Below, in pieces: positions 43,225-51,297 of a stretch of DNA of 64,000 nt (positions within the stretch are counted from its first letter, which is position 1; each line of letters opens with the position of its first letter). This DNA is from JAFGXT01 sp963677165 (GTDB lineage Bacteria; Verrucomicrobiota; Lentisphaeria; Victivallales; SZUA-371). The position numbers were made by a program, and so were the translations under genes. The stretch covers positions 744,001 to 808,000 of the forward strand of contig CAXXSX010000002.1 of assembly GCA_963677165.2 (NCBI GenBank), in the 5' to 3' direction. The notes under the pieces were generated by a model. That model worked only from the letters and a program-made list of their open reading frames with translations. It did not search any database and was not told the DNA's origin.

Positions 43225-44298
43225 TTATATTATTTCTTTAACGGATTCGCGTTTAATAAAAGTTCCAGGCAAATATTGAGTCGATGCCATACCTTTCAAG
43301 ATCAGGTTCGGATGCTCGATCCGGTTGATCAGAATGTTTACTGCCAGTTCTCCAATCTGTTTGAATGGGTTGTCGATCGTTGACAGTTTCGGCGAAAGCA
43401 GTTGGCAAACCGATGCCACATTATCAAACCCGACCACACTGAAATCACCAGGAATGGAAAGTCCGGCACCTTCGCAGGCACGATAAAATCCGGCTGCTCC
43501 CCAGTCATTACACACGATAACCGCAGTAACTTTTTCTTTGATTTTCAGAAGTTTTTCAAGAACCAGCGACAAATCCGGTGGAGAATCCTCTGGAACATCA
43601 TCAATGACTCCCGGCAACTCTTCTTCAAAAAGCAGTTCCGCTTCCCATAAACCATACTTTTTCATTACTGCAGTATATCCCTGGCTTCGGGTGATAAACA
43701 TTTGATGCCGTGGATTAGTATTGATAAAAGCGATTCTTTTATGCCCAAGCGCGATAAGCTCTTCTGTCGCCAGCATTGCCGCCGCGTAGTTATCCAGTGA
43801 AATTTGCGGAAAACGGCAAATCGGACTGTTCATCCCAAATCCGACAACTGGTAATTCATTGCTGATGTGGTTTATTCCGTCACACAGTTTGCCGGGAACA
43901 AAGTCTCCCTTGATCAAAACTCCGTCAACATTTTCTTTGAGCTGATCTAAGATGTCGGCATCGTCAAAACTGCTTTTCATATGGAGCAGCGCGTTATAGC
44001 CTCTTGATTTACAGGCCTGCTCTATACCCACCATATAATCAGACAAGAGCTGCGACCCTTTCCAGTCGTCGGCCATATTGAACATGATCGCGATATTTCC
44101 ATGACGTTGGGGCGCTACATTTTTTGTTGTCTTTCTGGTTTTACGCAACGGATTATAATTATTGCGTTCAATTACCTTAAGCGTCTTATTGTATATTTCC
44201 GGATCGACATTGCCTGCCCGGTTCAACACCCGGCTGACCGTACCGATCGAGACTCCAGCCTCGTTTGCGATGTCTCGTATGGTCAATCTGTTTTTCAT
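43225..44298 (-). CDS. LacI-family transcriptional regulator
   Basis: 357 residues. The N-terminal HTH (LTIRDIANEAGVSIGTVSRVLN, about 4-25) and hinge precede a LacI/periplasmic-binding sensor (IAIMFNMADDW, VDGVLIKGDF, LIALGHKRIAFIN, VTAVIVCNDWGA, FSVVGFDNVAS). The ATG at 44298 has GGAG five bases upstream and is preferred to 44316. The promoter at 44323-44351 lies between palindromic TTCATGAA half-sites, and an almost identical promoter/operator is found before the gene at 45427. It should repress itself, the pseudopilin/hydrolase operon and that gene. Ligand unknown. Confidence 0.9.
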   Translation of the reverse strand: MKNRLTIRDIANEAGVSIGTVSRVLNRAGNVDPEIYNKTLKVIERNNYNPLRKTRKTTKNVAPQRHGNIAIMFNMADDWKGSQLLSDYMVGIEQACKSRGYNALLHMKSSFDDADILDQLKENVDGVLIKGDFVPGKLCDGINHISNELPVVGFGMNSPICRFPQISLDNYAAAMLATEELIALGHKRIAFINTNPRHQMFITRSQGYTAVMKKYGLWEAELLFEEELPGVIDDVPEDSPPDLSLVLEKLLKIKEKVTAVIVCNDWGAAGFYRACEGAGLSIPGDFSVVGFDNVASVCQLLSPKLSTIDNPFKQIGELAVNILINRIEHPNLILKGMASTQYLPGTFIKRESVKEII

Positions 44299-44310
44299 GG
44301 ATTCTCCGTT

Positions 44311-44379
44311 GTTCATGAAAATATTATACTCCTGTTCATAATTTTTGTCAATACCATGAATGTATTTTTATGAACAAAA
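44311..44379 (-). promoter_or_regulatory. LacI promoter/operator, copy 1
   Basis: On the minus strand TTGACA (complement of 44346-44351), a 17-base spacer and TATAAT (complement of 44323-44328). TTCATGAAC-like half-sites lie on both sides and inside the spacer (TATGAACA). A 69-base block is almost identical to 45516-45583. TTAATTCATGAACAAAA (from about 44396) is a further site upstream. Confidence 0.75.
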
Positions 44380-44470
44380 CTCAAAATAAACCTTTTAATT
44401 CATGAACAAAACAATCATTAAAGATAACTTCAACCAAACCATCACGGCGGGATGACCCCAAAATAAAGAA

Positions 44471-45427
44471 TTAACGTTGAGCAATCGCCAACGCAATCTT
44501 CTGCCTCAAACGCGTACCAGCCGTATGAAACAGATAAAGTCTATGATTGGCTTCAATCAGGCATGGATCGGAAACTCTGTCGTTATCATTATTGACGCTA
44601 TCATGAGTAAATATTACTCCCAGATCATTAGCGGGAGAAAAATCATCATCGAGTTCATAAGCTCTTATATCCGTTTGGCAATCAAGATGATCTCGACAAT
44701 CTTTTTTACGCATATCCACATGACACAACAAAACATTGCGGTCACCAATATGGCAAAAATACGGAGCTCCAAGCGTATGATCTGATTGCAAAGTCAGCAA
44801 TGGTTCAGTCGTTGGCACCCAACTTCTACCATCAACTGATTTTGCCATATAAATTGATGCCTTTTTTATGCCTGACTGATACCCCATAAAAAACATTCTC
44901 CATTGATATGGCATTTGAAAATTATTACACCTGAATACACGTGCATAAAAAGTATTTTTAAGATTTTCATACATTCGTGTATCTACAGCAATTCCACCAT
45001 ATTTAAAATGTACCCCATCTTCACTGACCGCAAAATGAGTTGTTTCATTTTCCCCATGAAAATACAAAAAGAGCAGATTTTCATCCGGATTCCATACCGC
45101 ATGCGGACTGGACACATGAGACACAGAATAATAAGGACTCCATTCATTGGAAATCAACGGATTGGAACAAAACTCCCGCCACGGCCCCTGAATACTATCT
45201 GAAACAGCCAGGCAAATTCCCCCTGGATTATTGTGTGGCGCATAATACATCAACCATTCAGCCCCAACCGCTGCGGCAAGCTTATCTCTTGCGTTGAAAA
45301 TACTCGGGAAAATTATATCATTACATGGATTATATTTTAAGTTTTCGTAGTCCAATACAATCCCCTGAAACTCAAAATCCGAGTACCCAGTTAGAGATTT
45401 AAAACTACTACTATTAGACTCGAACAT
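44471..45427 (-). CDS. Five-bladed beta-propeller glycosidase-like protein (GH43/GH117-type fold), no signal peptide
   Basis: 318 residues with the repeats of a five-bladed propeller: WLMYYAPHNN, GICLAVSDSIQGPWREF, HAVWNPDENLLFLYFHG, IYMAKSVDGRSWVPT, RVSDPCLIEANHRLYLFH. This pattern is common in GH43, GH117 and GH130 enzymes; the exact family and catalytic acids are not certain. No signal peptide is present, so it is probably cytoplasmic, working on imported sugar. GGAGG lies 7 bases before the ATG. Its promoter and operator are near copies of those of the LacI gene, placing it in the same regulon although it has its own transcript. Confidence 0.72.
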   Translation of the reverse strand: MFESNSSSFKSLTGYSDFEFQGIVLDYENLKYNPCNDIIFPSIFNARDKLAAAVGAEWLMYYAPHNNPGGICLAVSDSIQGPWREFCSNPLISNEWSPYYSVSHVSSPHAVWNPDENLLFLYFHGENETTHFAVSEDGVHFKYGGIAVDTRMYENLKNTFYARVFRCNNFQMPYQWRMFFMGYQSGIKKASIYMAKSVDGRSWVPTTEPLLTLQSDHTLGAPYFCHIGDRNVLLCHVDMRKKDCRDHLDCQTDIRAYELDDDFSPANDLGVIFTHDSVNNDNDRVSDPCLIEANHRLYLFHTAGTRLRQKIALAIAQR

Positions 45428-45515
45428 ATTTTCCCTCCTAATGATTACTCAAAAAACTTTTACCTATTACAATGTAAACACATACAGCGAATCTGTTCTC
45501 TATCGCCTTGTTATT

Positions 45516-45583
45516 GTTCATGAAAAGTTATACTCCAGTTCATAATTTTTGTCAATACCATGAATGTATTTTTATGAACAAAA
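45516..45583 (-). promoter_or_regulatory. LacI-controlled promoter, copy 2
   Basis: On the minus strand TTGACA (complement of 45550-45555), a 17-base spacer and TATAAC (complement of 45527-45532). The block matches 44311-44379 with one indel and a few changes. It drives the gene starting at 45427 after a leader of about 90 bases. Confidence 0.75.
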
Positions 45584-45594
45584 TAAACAAATAC

Positions 45595-45612
45595 TTTTGT
45601 TCATGAACAAAA
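45595..45612. promoter_or_regulatory. Perfect 18-bp operator palindrome
   Basis: TTTTGTTCATGAACAAAA is a perfect palindrome and the best version of the TTCATGAA sites around both promoters. It lies about 40 bases upstream of the -35 box and may let the repressor loop or cooperate. The rest of 45428-45741 is a 5' leader and repeat R4. Confidence 0.75.
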
Positions 45613-45673
45613 TGAGGATAAAAAAGGTCGCCCAGCCTGGTTGTCAGACTGGACGAACAATAAAAAATAAACT

Positions 45674-45745
45674 TCCGCTTCCGCAAGGAGCGTCGGCGAC
45701 TGAAGTTTGAAGCGGTAACCTGGTGCAGGGCCTTGGTCCTGCTAG
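45674..45745. repeat. Dispersed multi-hairpin repeat, copy R4
   Basis: GCTTCCGCAAGGAGCGTCGG, CGACTGAAGTTTGAAGCGG, then GCAGGGCC-TT-GGTCCTGC and GCTAGC. Like R1 it ends on GCTAGC, whose CTA is the complement of the TAG stop of the adjacent minus-strand gene. Confidence 0.75.
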
Positions 45746-47424
45746 CCTTTGAGCCAGAGGAATTCGTGCGGTGGAAGTTCCACTTCATCGTAATAATTGG
45801 TCCCCGTAATAATATCGACGAAATCACCTTCCAGCTCCAGAGCCTGCGGTCCAGAAGACAAGTTATGAATCGCGGTCAACGGAGTCTCTCCCTTTCCGGT
45901 ATTACGTTTTATAATAAATACATCCGGGCTCAGATTAAGAATCTCAAAACCAGATTTCGGATGGAACGCCGGTTCTGTCGCGCGAATTCTCAGCATCTGC
46001 GCCATGGCGGCATAGATAATGTAACGACGGGAATTGCGATCGCGTACCTCGCTCTGGAGTTGTTTTAAATTCAACTTCTCCCGGTTGATCGTACGATTCC
46101 GACCAGTCTTTTCCACACCTTCCGTATAGTTCACCGAACCGAACATGCTGTGGAAATAGACCGCCGGAACTCCGGGCATACACATCAGGATGGAATGTGC
46201 CAGAATAAATTTACGTAATGCCGTAGTATAAGTTTCCTCGGTTCCATCCCAGAACAGATTAAAATAACTGATATTGAGTTCATAAGGACTCTGTGACCCA
46301 TCCGGCATATCACGATAACTAATCAGTCCGCCGTTATTACAGGCGGTTTGCAGCATGTAATTCAACTCCTGATCAGGGAGAATATCCATTGCCGGACGCA
46401 GCCCAATTCCGTCGTGAGATGCCAGGAAGTTGAAATAGGTATTGGAGCCTTCCGGGTCCTCAAGCGATTCCGCCCACTGATTCAGCCAGATGGAACATTC
46501 CGCCATTACCGCATGAGCAGTCAGCGGCGGCAGCGGAAACTGGTAGACCATATTGGCTTCATTGCCTTTACCGAAATATGAGATATTTTCCGCATGCGGC
46601 ACATTGGTTTCAGTCAACAGCAACACGTGACGTGCGTATTCATCCAGCAGCAGACGGCATATTTTGACGATTTTATGAGTCTGTCTTAAGTGCATGCAGC
46701 TGGTGCCAAGCTCTTTCCAGAAGAATGCCACGGCATCCAGACGAATCGTGGTAATTCCCTCTTCAACATAGAAAAAGAGAATCTCAATCAGCCGCACCAG
46801 CAAGTCAGGACACGCAAAATTCAGGTCAATCTGGTCATCACTGAATGTAGTCCAGTAATAATCATCCTCACCGCCATCGGGCGATGAATACGCCGTCAGC
46901 AACGGCAGGCTGCGCGGACGCGTAACCGAAGAGGTATCGGCATCTTTTGGTACCCGGATAAAGAAATCGCGATATTCGGGATTGCCCTTGAGGCATTCCT
47001 GAAACCATTCGCTCTGTGAGGAAATATGGTTGAATACCGCATCGGCAGTAAGGTTAAAGTGATCTGCAAACCGCCTGATCCCATCCCAGGTGCCAAGTTT
47101 GGGATCGACCTCTTTATAATCGATCACGGAAAATCCATCGTCAGAAGAATACGGATAGAACGGCAGGATATGAACCGAATCAACGATTCCGGGTAGTTTG
47201 TCACGCAGAAATTCATAGAGTGCCTGCAGCTTGGTATAACCTTCGCCGGTAACCATATCGCCGTAGGTGATGAGCCAGGCACTGCTTTCGGTCAGGAAAG
47301 TTTTTGTCTGTTTCGCATTTTTCTTTTTTAAAGGTTCGAGTATTGATTCGATCTTTTTGGCAGCGGCAGTTCCCGCCTCTTTTCCATAAAGATCAATCAG
47401 GTGATTTATTATTCTTTTATCCAT
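45742..47424 (-). CDS. GH13_18 phosphorylase, probably glucosylglycerate phosphorylase
   Basis: A sucrose-phosphorylase-like enzyme of 560 residues that should cleave an alpha-glucoside with phosphate to glucose 1-phosphate. Features: HILPFYPYSSDDGFSVIDY near the start, nucleophile D230 in IRLDAVAFFWKELG, acid/base E272 in LTETNVPH, and FLASHDGIGLRP. The link to a GpgS-type synthase and a HAD phosphatase in one operon favours glucosylglycerate (releasing glycerate) over sucrose; that is an inference. The ATG at 47424 is chosen over the TTG at 47442. It is the last gene of the minus-strand set, separated from it by a 303-base gap with REP hairpins, and its stop lies in repeat R4. Confidence 0.82.
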   Translation of the reverse strand: MDKRIINHLIDLYGKEAGTAAAKKIESILEPLKKKNAKQTKTFLTESSAWLITYGDMVTGEGYTKLQALYEFLRDKLPGIVDSVHILPFYPYSSDDGFSVIDYKEVDPKLGTWDGIRRFADHFNLTADAVFNHISSQSEWFQECLKGNPEYRDFFIRVPKDADTSSVTRPRSLPLLTAYSSPDGGEDDYYWTTFSDDQIDLNFACPDLLVRLIEILFFYVEEGITTIRLDAVAFFWKELGTSCMHLRQTHKIVKICRLLLDEYARHVLLLTETNVPHAENISYFGKGNEANMVYQFPLPPLTAHAVMAECSIWLNQWAESLEDPEGSNTYFNFLASHDGIGLRPAMDILPDQELNYMLQTACNNGGLISYRDMPDGSQSPYELNISYFNLFWDGTEETYTTALRKFILAHSILMCMPGVPAVYFHSMFGSVNYTEGVEKTGRNRTINREKLNLKQLQSEVRDRNSRRYIIYAAMAQMLRIRATEPAFHPKSGFEILNLSPDVFIIKRNTGKGETPLTAIHNLSSGPQALELEGDFVDIITGTNYYDEVELPPHEFLWLKG

Positions 47425-47486
47425 TTTTTTGTTTTTCCCCAAGGACTATTTTTTTATATATGGCTCATGCAAAATGCATTTTTCCT

Positions 47487-47575
47487 GGTAGGGACGGTTC
47501 TCCGTAACCGTCAGCTATTTTGTGCCAGAGCACAAAATCCCGAGAGACGGCGCGCTGCGGAGAGCGCGCCCTACC
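47487..47575. repeat. REP pair (BIME-like) with three hairpins
   Basis: GGTAGGG at 47487-47493 and CCCTACC at 47569-47575 bound the element. Inside are GACGGTT/AACCGTC (47493-47512), ATTTTGTGC-CAGA-GCACAAAAT (47517-47538) and GGCGCGCT/AGCGCGCC (47549-47570). Both outer hairpins are headed by GTAG, on opposite strands, the same plan as the REP pairs at the RAYT gene. Confidence 0.8.
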
Positions 47576-47652
47576 CAAATTCGCTCATTTCGCAAGACTA
47601 TTTTTATATAATAACAAAGAAGACCGGCCCACTACCGGTCATAACAAGTTTT

Positions 47653-47730
47653 TCGCTTCTGCAAAGAGCGTCAACAACTAAATTTTTTATACTGTCCGTC
47701 AGCGGAGGCTCTCCACCGCCGTACGGATTA
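47653..47730. repeat. Dispersed multi-hairpin repeat, copy R5 (degenerate)
   Basis: CGCTTCTGCAAAGAGCGTC, CAACTAAATTTTT and a CGTCCGTCAGCGGAGG...CCGTACGG end. It is more diverged than the other copies. It abuts the 3' end of the glycosyltransferase at 47728; the 47425-47727 gap holds only this and the REP pair. Confidence 0.55.
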
Positions 47731-49161
47731 CTTTTTAAAGAACACGTTTTCAATCAACGGAGCAAACTTTTCCGCCAGCACATTATGATTGAGTTTTTCC
47801 GCCAGTACCGTCATATTATGATGCAACGATTTATTACGATGATGCATATCCGTCAACAAGCGATAAGCTTCTTCCACAACGGCATCGGTAATCTCGCAGT
47901 TCTCAACCCCGGGAATATCGAAACCCAGTTGTTCAATGTCTTCCTTATACACCGGATAGCGGTTGATTACGGTCGGAAGTCCGCCGCTGATCATTTCCAG
48001 CAGATTATTGCCAAATCCTTCAATTTCGCTGAAGTAGGTTCCGATACCGCCGACAGCGGCGACAACCGCAGGAATTTCGGCAAATTTATAGAATTTCCGG
48101 TCAACGATCAGGTCACGATGGGACAGGATGTGATTTTCGCCGAAAATCAGTATCACATTGGAATTATTTTCTTCTTCCGACTTCTGCTTATGGTAATCTT
48201 TCAGGAATGTTTTATACTCTACCTGTTCATCACCGGAATGCCCCGAAACCAGAACCACTACGCATTTTTTGCCATGGAAACGACGCTCGAGTTTAAACGC
48301 AAAATCTATCGCAGTCTCGATTTTCTTGCGTGGAACTACTCTGGTATGCTGAAGCAGAATTGCCGCGTCATCCAAAGAAAAGCCACGCTGTTCAAGCTCT
48401 TTATCAAGTCCGATGTCATGAAAAAATGAGGCGTTATAATCATCCTGCGGCGGCGCGATCAAATGATGATTCTTCCAGTCGCGTCCCTTCCAGTTCCATG
48501 GAATGTCGCAGGTATTCGGAACAACTGCGGTATGATTCTCAAAAAACTTTTCGTGCGGAAGTCCAAACTTTTCATAATATTTTTCTGCCAGTACCGGCTG
48601 ATCTTTATTGATAAACAGGATACCGTCAATCATTTTACCTGGAAGGTACTTCAAATACTTGGCAATAACCGGGTTGGGATTTGCAAAACGTTCACGTTCG
48701 AAATAGGAATCGTGCCACCAGACCATGATTTTGGGCCAGATATATCCCTGCTTGCGGCGACGTTCCTGATAATATCCAAGCCCCACGGCAGTAATAAAAT
48801 TATACGGATGCGATGTATTATGCGCAATCAACAAATCAATATTATGGCGATCAATAAAATCCTCTATCAAATCAGCCGCGCGCATGGCATGTTCATGAAT
48901 CTCCATATCCAGATCATCGTCCGCCGGATTACAGAAATCCTCTACAATCCTGAGATGAATAGGATTCTTGTGCCAGAAAATTTCGTTGGTTTCCGCATTG
49001 AAGCGCGGCGATGAATGCGCGGCAAGAAAAAAGATATTTCCCAGCGGAATTCCCATATATTTTACCATGGCTTCCACTGACTGGTCTATGACAATTGAAA
49101 CGCCGTCATTTTTACCGATCAACGAATGCAGGATTCCGATATTTAAATGCGAGATATTCAT
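47728..49161 (-). CDS. GT4-like glycosyltransferase
   Basis: 477 residues, cytoplasmic, with a two-domain GT-B fold. The C-terminal half holds an E-X7-E motif (EIEGFGNNLLE), HTRVVPRKKIETAIDFA and GGLPTVINRYPVYKEDI. The N-terminal half has DLLIAHNTSHPYNF and WWHDSYFERERF. Donor and acceptor are unknown; in this operon it may extend glucosylglycerate or its phosphate, as in mannosylglucosylglycerate synthesis, but that is inference. Its ATG overlaps the stop of the HAD gene (ATGA at 49158-49161), so translation is coupled. Confidence 0.8.
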   Translation of the reverse strand: MNISHLNIGILHSLIGKNDGVSIVIDQSVEAMVKYMGIPLGNIFFLAAHSSPRFNAETNEIFWHKNPIHLRIVEDFCNPADDDLDMEIHEHAMRAADLIEDFIDRHNIDLLIAHNTSHPYNFITAVGLGYYQERRRKQGYIWPKIMVWWHDSYFERERFANPNPVIAKYLKYLPGKMIDGILFINKDQPVLAEKYYEKFGLPHEKFFENHTAVVPNTCDIPWNWKGRDWKNHHLIAPPQDDYNASFFHDIGLDKELEQRGFSLDDAAILLQHTRVVPRKKIETAIDFAFKLERRFHGKKCVVVLVSGHSGDEQVEYKTFLKDYHKQKSEEENNSNVILIFGENHILSHRDLIVDRKFYKFAEIPAVVAAVGGIGTYFSEIEGFGNNLLEMISGGLPTVINRYPVYKEDIEQLGFDIPGVENCEITDAVVEEAYRLLTDMHHRNKSLHHNMTVLAEKLNHNVLAEKFAPLIENVFFKK

Positions 49162-50060
49162 GATTCAACAATCTCCTTGAGTTGTTCCAGTCCGATAATA
49201 GTATAATCCGGGGCAAGTCCGGCAACTTCGGGCTGATCCTCGCGCATCCGCAGCGAACGCTTGTCTCCGGCGAATAGTACGGTCTGGAATCCCGCGGTCG
49301 CCGCCGGATAGATATCCTTGTACATATCGTTTCCCACGAACAGAGCTTCTTCCGGTGCGATGCCATAGTCATCATTCAAAATTTCCGCCAGCTTTTTGAA
49401 CATTCCTACATCCGGCTTTGAACGCCGCTCCTTATAGGAATAAAGGCTCAGGTCTTCGTCAAAAAAATCGATACGCTCAGACTCAACAATATTACCCGAC
49501 ATAAAATAGTTCATGATGATCGGGGTATAAAACTGGGCATTGGATATCACCCCGAGCTTGAGGTTCATACGATAGAGTTCCACAATAATCTCTTCCATAT
49601 TCGGCATGGGGTATACGCGATTGCTGAGTATCTCGAAAATGAAGGCAATTCGGTCAATATCCGGTTTAACTCCGGTATCAATTGCGATCCCAACCGTAAA
49701 GAATTTTTCCAGCAGGGTCTCCCATACCGCCCGGATGTCAATTTCAGGATAACGGCAGTCGTTTGAACGTCCCAGTTCCTGATACTGTCCGATCGTCTTT
49801 TTGTATTCCGGAATTGCCAGCGCCAACAGTTCTTCGTTGTCGGTTGTTTCAATTCCGCAAAAATTCAGCGCCGCCACAATGCTGTCACAGGCCAGAGAAG
49901 TCTTATCGATATCGCCGGATGCGGAAACCAGCAATGTTCCGTAAATATCGAAAATCACGCCTTTTACTCTTTTCTCACTATGCCGGACATTTACCGGAGC
50001 ACCAGTTGGAATCGGATGAAGCGGAATCGATTGTTCAAGAAAATTTTTTATAGACTGCAT
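49158..50060 (-). CDS. HAD-superfamily hydrolase, candidate glucosyl-3-phosphoglycerate phosphatase
   Basis: 300 residues with HAD motifs: I, D38 in VIFDIYGTLL; II, VISNAQ; III, the lysine in RRSKPDVGMF; IV, GNDMYKDIYPA. At the second position of motif I there is Tyr40, as in haloacid dehalogenase-type members, not the Asp of most phosphatases. Next to a GpgS homologue it is the natural candidate to remove phosphate from glucosyl-3-phosphoglycerate, but the DxY form leaves this open. The ATG at 50060 has GGAG nine bases upstream and is preferred to 50075. It overlaps the previous gene by 26 bases and the next by 4. Confidence 0.75.
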   Translation of the reverse strand: MQSIKNFLEQSIPLHPIPTGAPVNVRHSEKRVKGVIFDIYGTLLVSASGDIDKTSLACDSIVAALNFCGIETTDNEELLALAIPEYKKTIGQYQELGRSNDCRYPEIDIRAVWETLLEKFFTVGIAIDTGVKPDIDRIAFIFEILSNRVYPMPNMEEIIVELYRMNLKLGVISNAQFYTPIIMNYFMSGNIVESERIDFFDEDLSLYSYKERRSKPDVGMFKKLAEILNDDYGIAPEEALFVGNDMYKDIYPAATAGFQTVLFAGDKRSLRMREDQPEVAGLAPDYTIIGLEQLKEIVES

Positions 50061-51297
50061 AGAGTTTATCTCCATAACTTTTCAGCGAATAATTGTTTTT
50101 GATGTTTTCAATATTATTTTCCAGGAGCTCTTCCGAAACATCCGCCCAGATCAGCTCCAACTGGGGATTCGCCGCCTGGAAATTATTTCGCTTTTCACGG
50201 TCATCCCTGATTTCAAAAATAAAGGCCATCTTTTCCTCAAGCGATAAATCGGCAAAATCCTTGCCCGGCGCAACTTCGAGTTTGTCGTATAACACCGGAA
50301 ACTTTATTCCATACTCAGAGAAATCCTGACAGACCTGCGGAAGCCTGCGTCCCACAACCGGTTTGCCGAAGAGCCACGGCTCTAAAAACGCCATCCCGAA
50401 ACCTTCTCTAATACTAGTTGTAATACAACGGTCGGCACTTTGCATGATCGATGCAAAACGAAATTTATCACCTGCCTCAAAATGCACCCGGATATTGTTC
50501 TCTTTACAAAACCGTTTCCACTTGCGGTATTCTTTCAGCTCCTCCGGATTCTGGGGCGGTAGAGTAGTAACCCATTCCGAATCCTGTGAGAATATGGTTG
50601 CCAGTAGAATAAATTCCCCGAGGTTCTTCCGCCTGATCCCGCGAACCGGATAGACCATCAGTTTTTTATCTTCAGCTCCGAATTCTTTTCGTATTTTGCG
50701 AATCCGCTCCGGGGATAATTTATCGTATGTCGGCAATACCACCGGATTTTCCAATAATTCAATCTGTTCCGGCTTCACGCCATATTCCACCAGACGATTA
50801 CGATCAAACTGATTAATCACCGCCATCCGGTAGTTCGGAAGATCAGGGTACAATACGTTCTTGAGCTTTTCCCCGAACTCGCCTTCTATGATTCGTTTCA
50901 GAAAAGCAAAGTTTTTAGGACGATCTTCGGCAAAATCATGACAATGATTCAAAATCTTACGCCCATTTTGTGCTTCTCGATAAATCGCGTATGTCAACAA
51001 CGGGTTTTTTCCAAGGTTAAGATTGTGAACATGAAAAATAGCATCTTCCGGAAACTTCATCATAAACAGTTTAAGACGATGAAGCCGACTCTTAAGATGG
51101 GATTCGTCGGTCAGATAATTCAAATCCTCAAAAACGTTTACTTCATCCGCCAGAACCGAAAAATCCTGTGGAGCCTCACCGGTTGCCAGTATTGATTTGC
51201 GCGGCTGCGTTCTGGGAGCTAAAGCCTTCAGCTGAGACTCGATTATCCGGGTAACTCCGCCCGGTTTCATATGGTGGTGAATTACGACTGTTTTCAT
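50035..51297 (-). CDS. GT4-family glycosyltransferase
   Basis: 420 residues with a clear GT-B fold: MKTVVIHHHMKPGGVTR (donor-side glycine loop), FHVHNLNLGKNP, LENPVVLPTYDKLSPERI, YPVRGIRRKNLGEF, and the E-X7-E motif EGFGMAFLE in SIREGFGMAFLEPWLFGKPVV. Donor and acceptor are unknown. Its ATG overlaps the GpgS stop (ATGA at 51294-51297), so the two are translationally coupled. It probably acts on the same soluble glycoside as its neighbours. Confidence 0.83.
   Translation of the reverse strand: MKTVVIHHHMKPGGVTRIIESQLKALAPRTQPRKSILATGEAPQDFSVLADEVNVFEDLNYLTDESHLKSRLHRLKLFMMKFPEDAIFHVHNLNLGKNPLLTYAIYREAQNGRKILNHCHDFAEDRPKNFAFLKRIIEGEFGEKLKNVLYPDLPNYRMAVINQFDRNRLVEYGVKPEQIELLENPVVLPTYDKLSPERIRKIRKEFGAEDKKLMVYPVRGIRRKNLGEFILLATIFSQDSEWVTTLPPQNPEELKEYRKWKRFCKENNIRVHFEAGDKFRFASIMQSADRCITTSIREGFGMAFLEPWLFGKPVVGRRLPQVCQDFSEYGIKFPVLYDKLEVAPGKDFADLSLEEKMAFIFEIRDDREKRNNFQAANPQLELIWADVSEELLENNIENIKNNYSLKSYGDKLYAVYKKFS

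Noticed and set aside
47401..48429. 342-codon plus-strand open frame
   Set aside because: It covers the antisense of the GT4-like gene and the REP region; its sequence has no domain features and begins in the repeat-rich gap.
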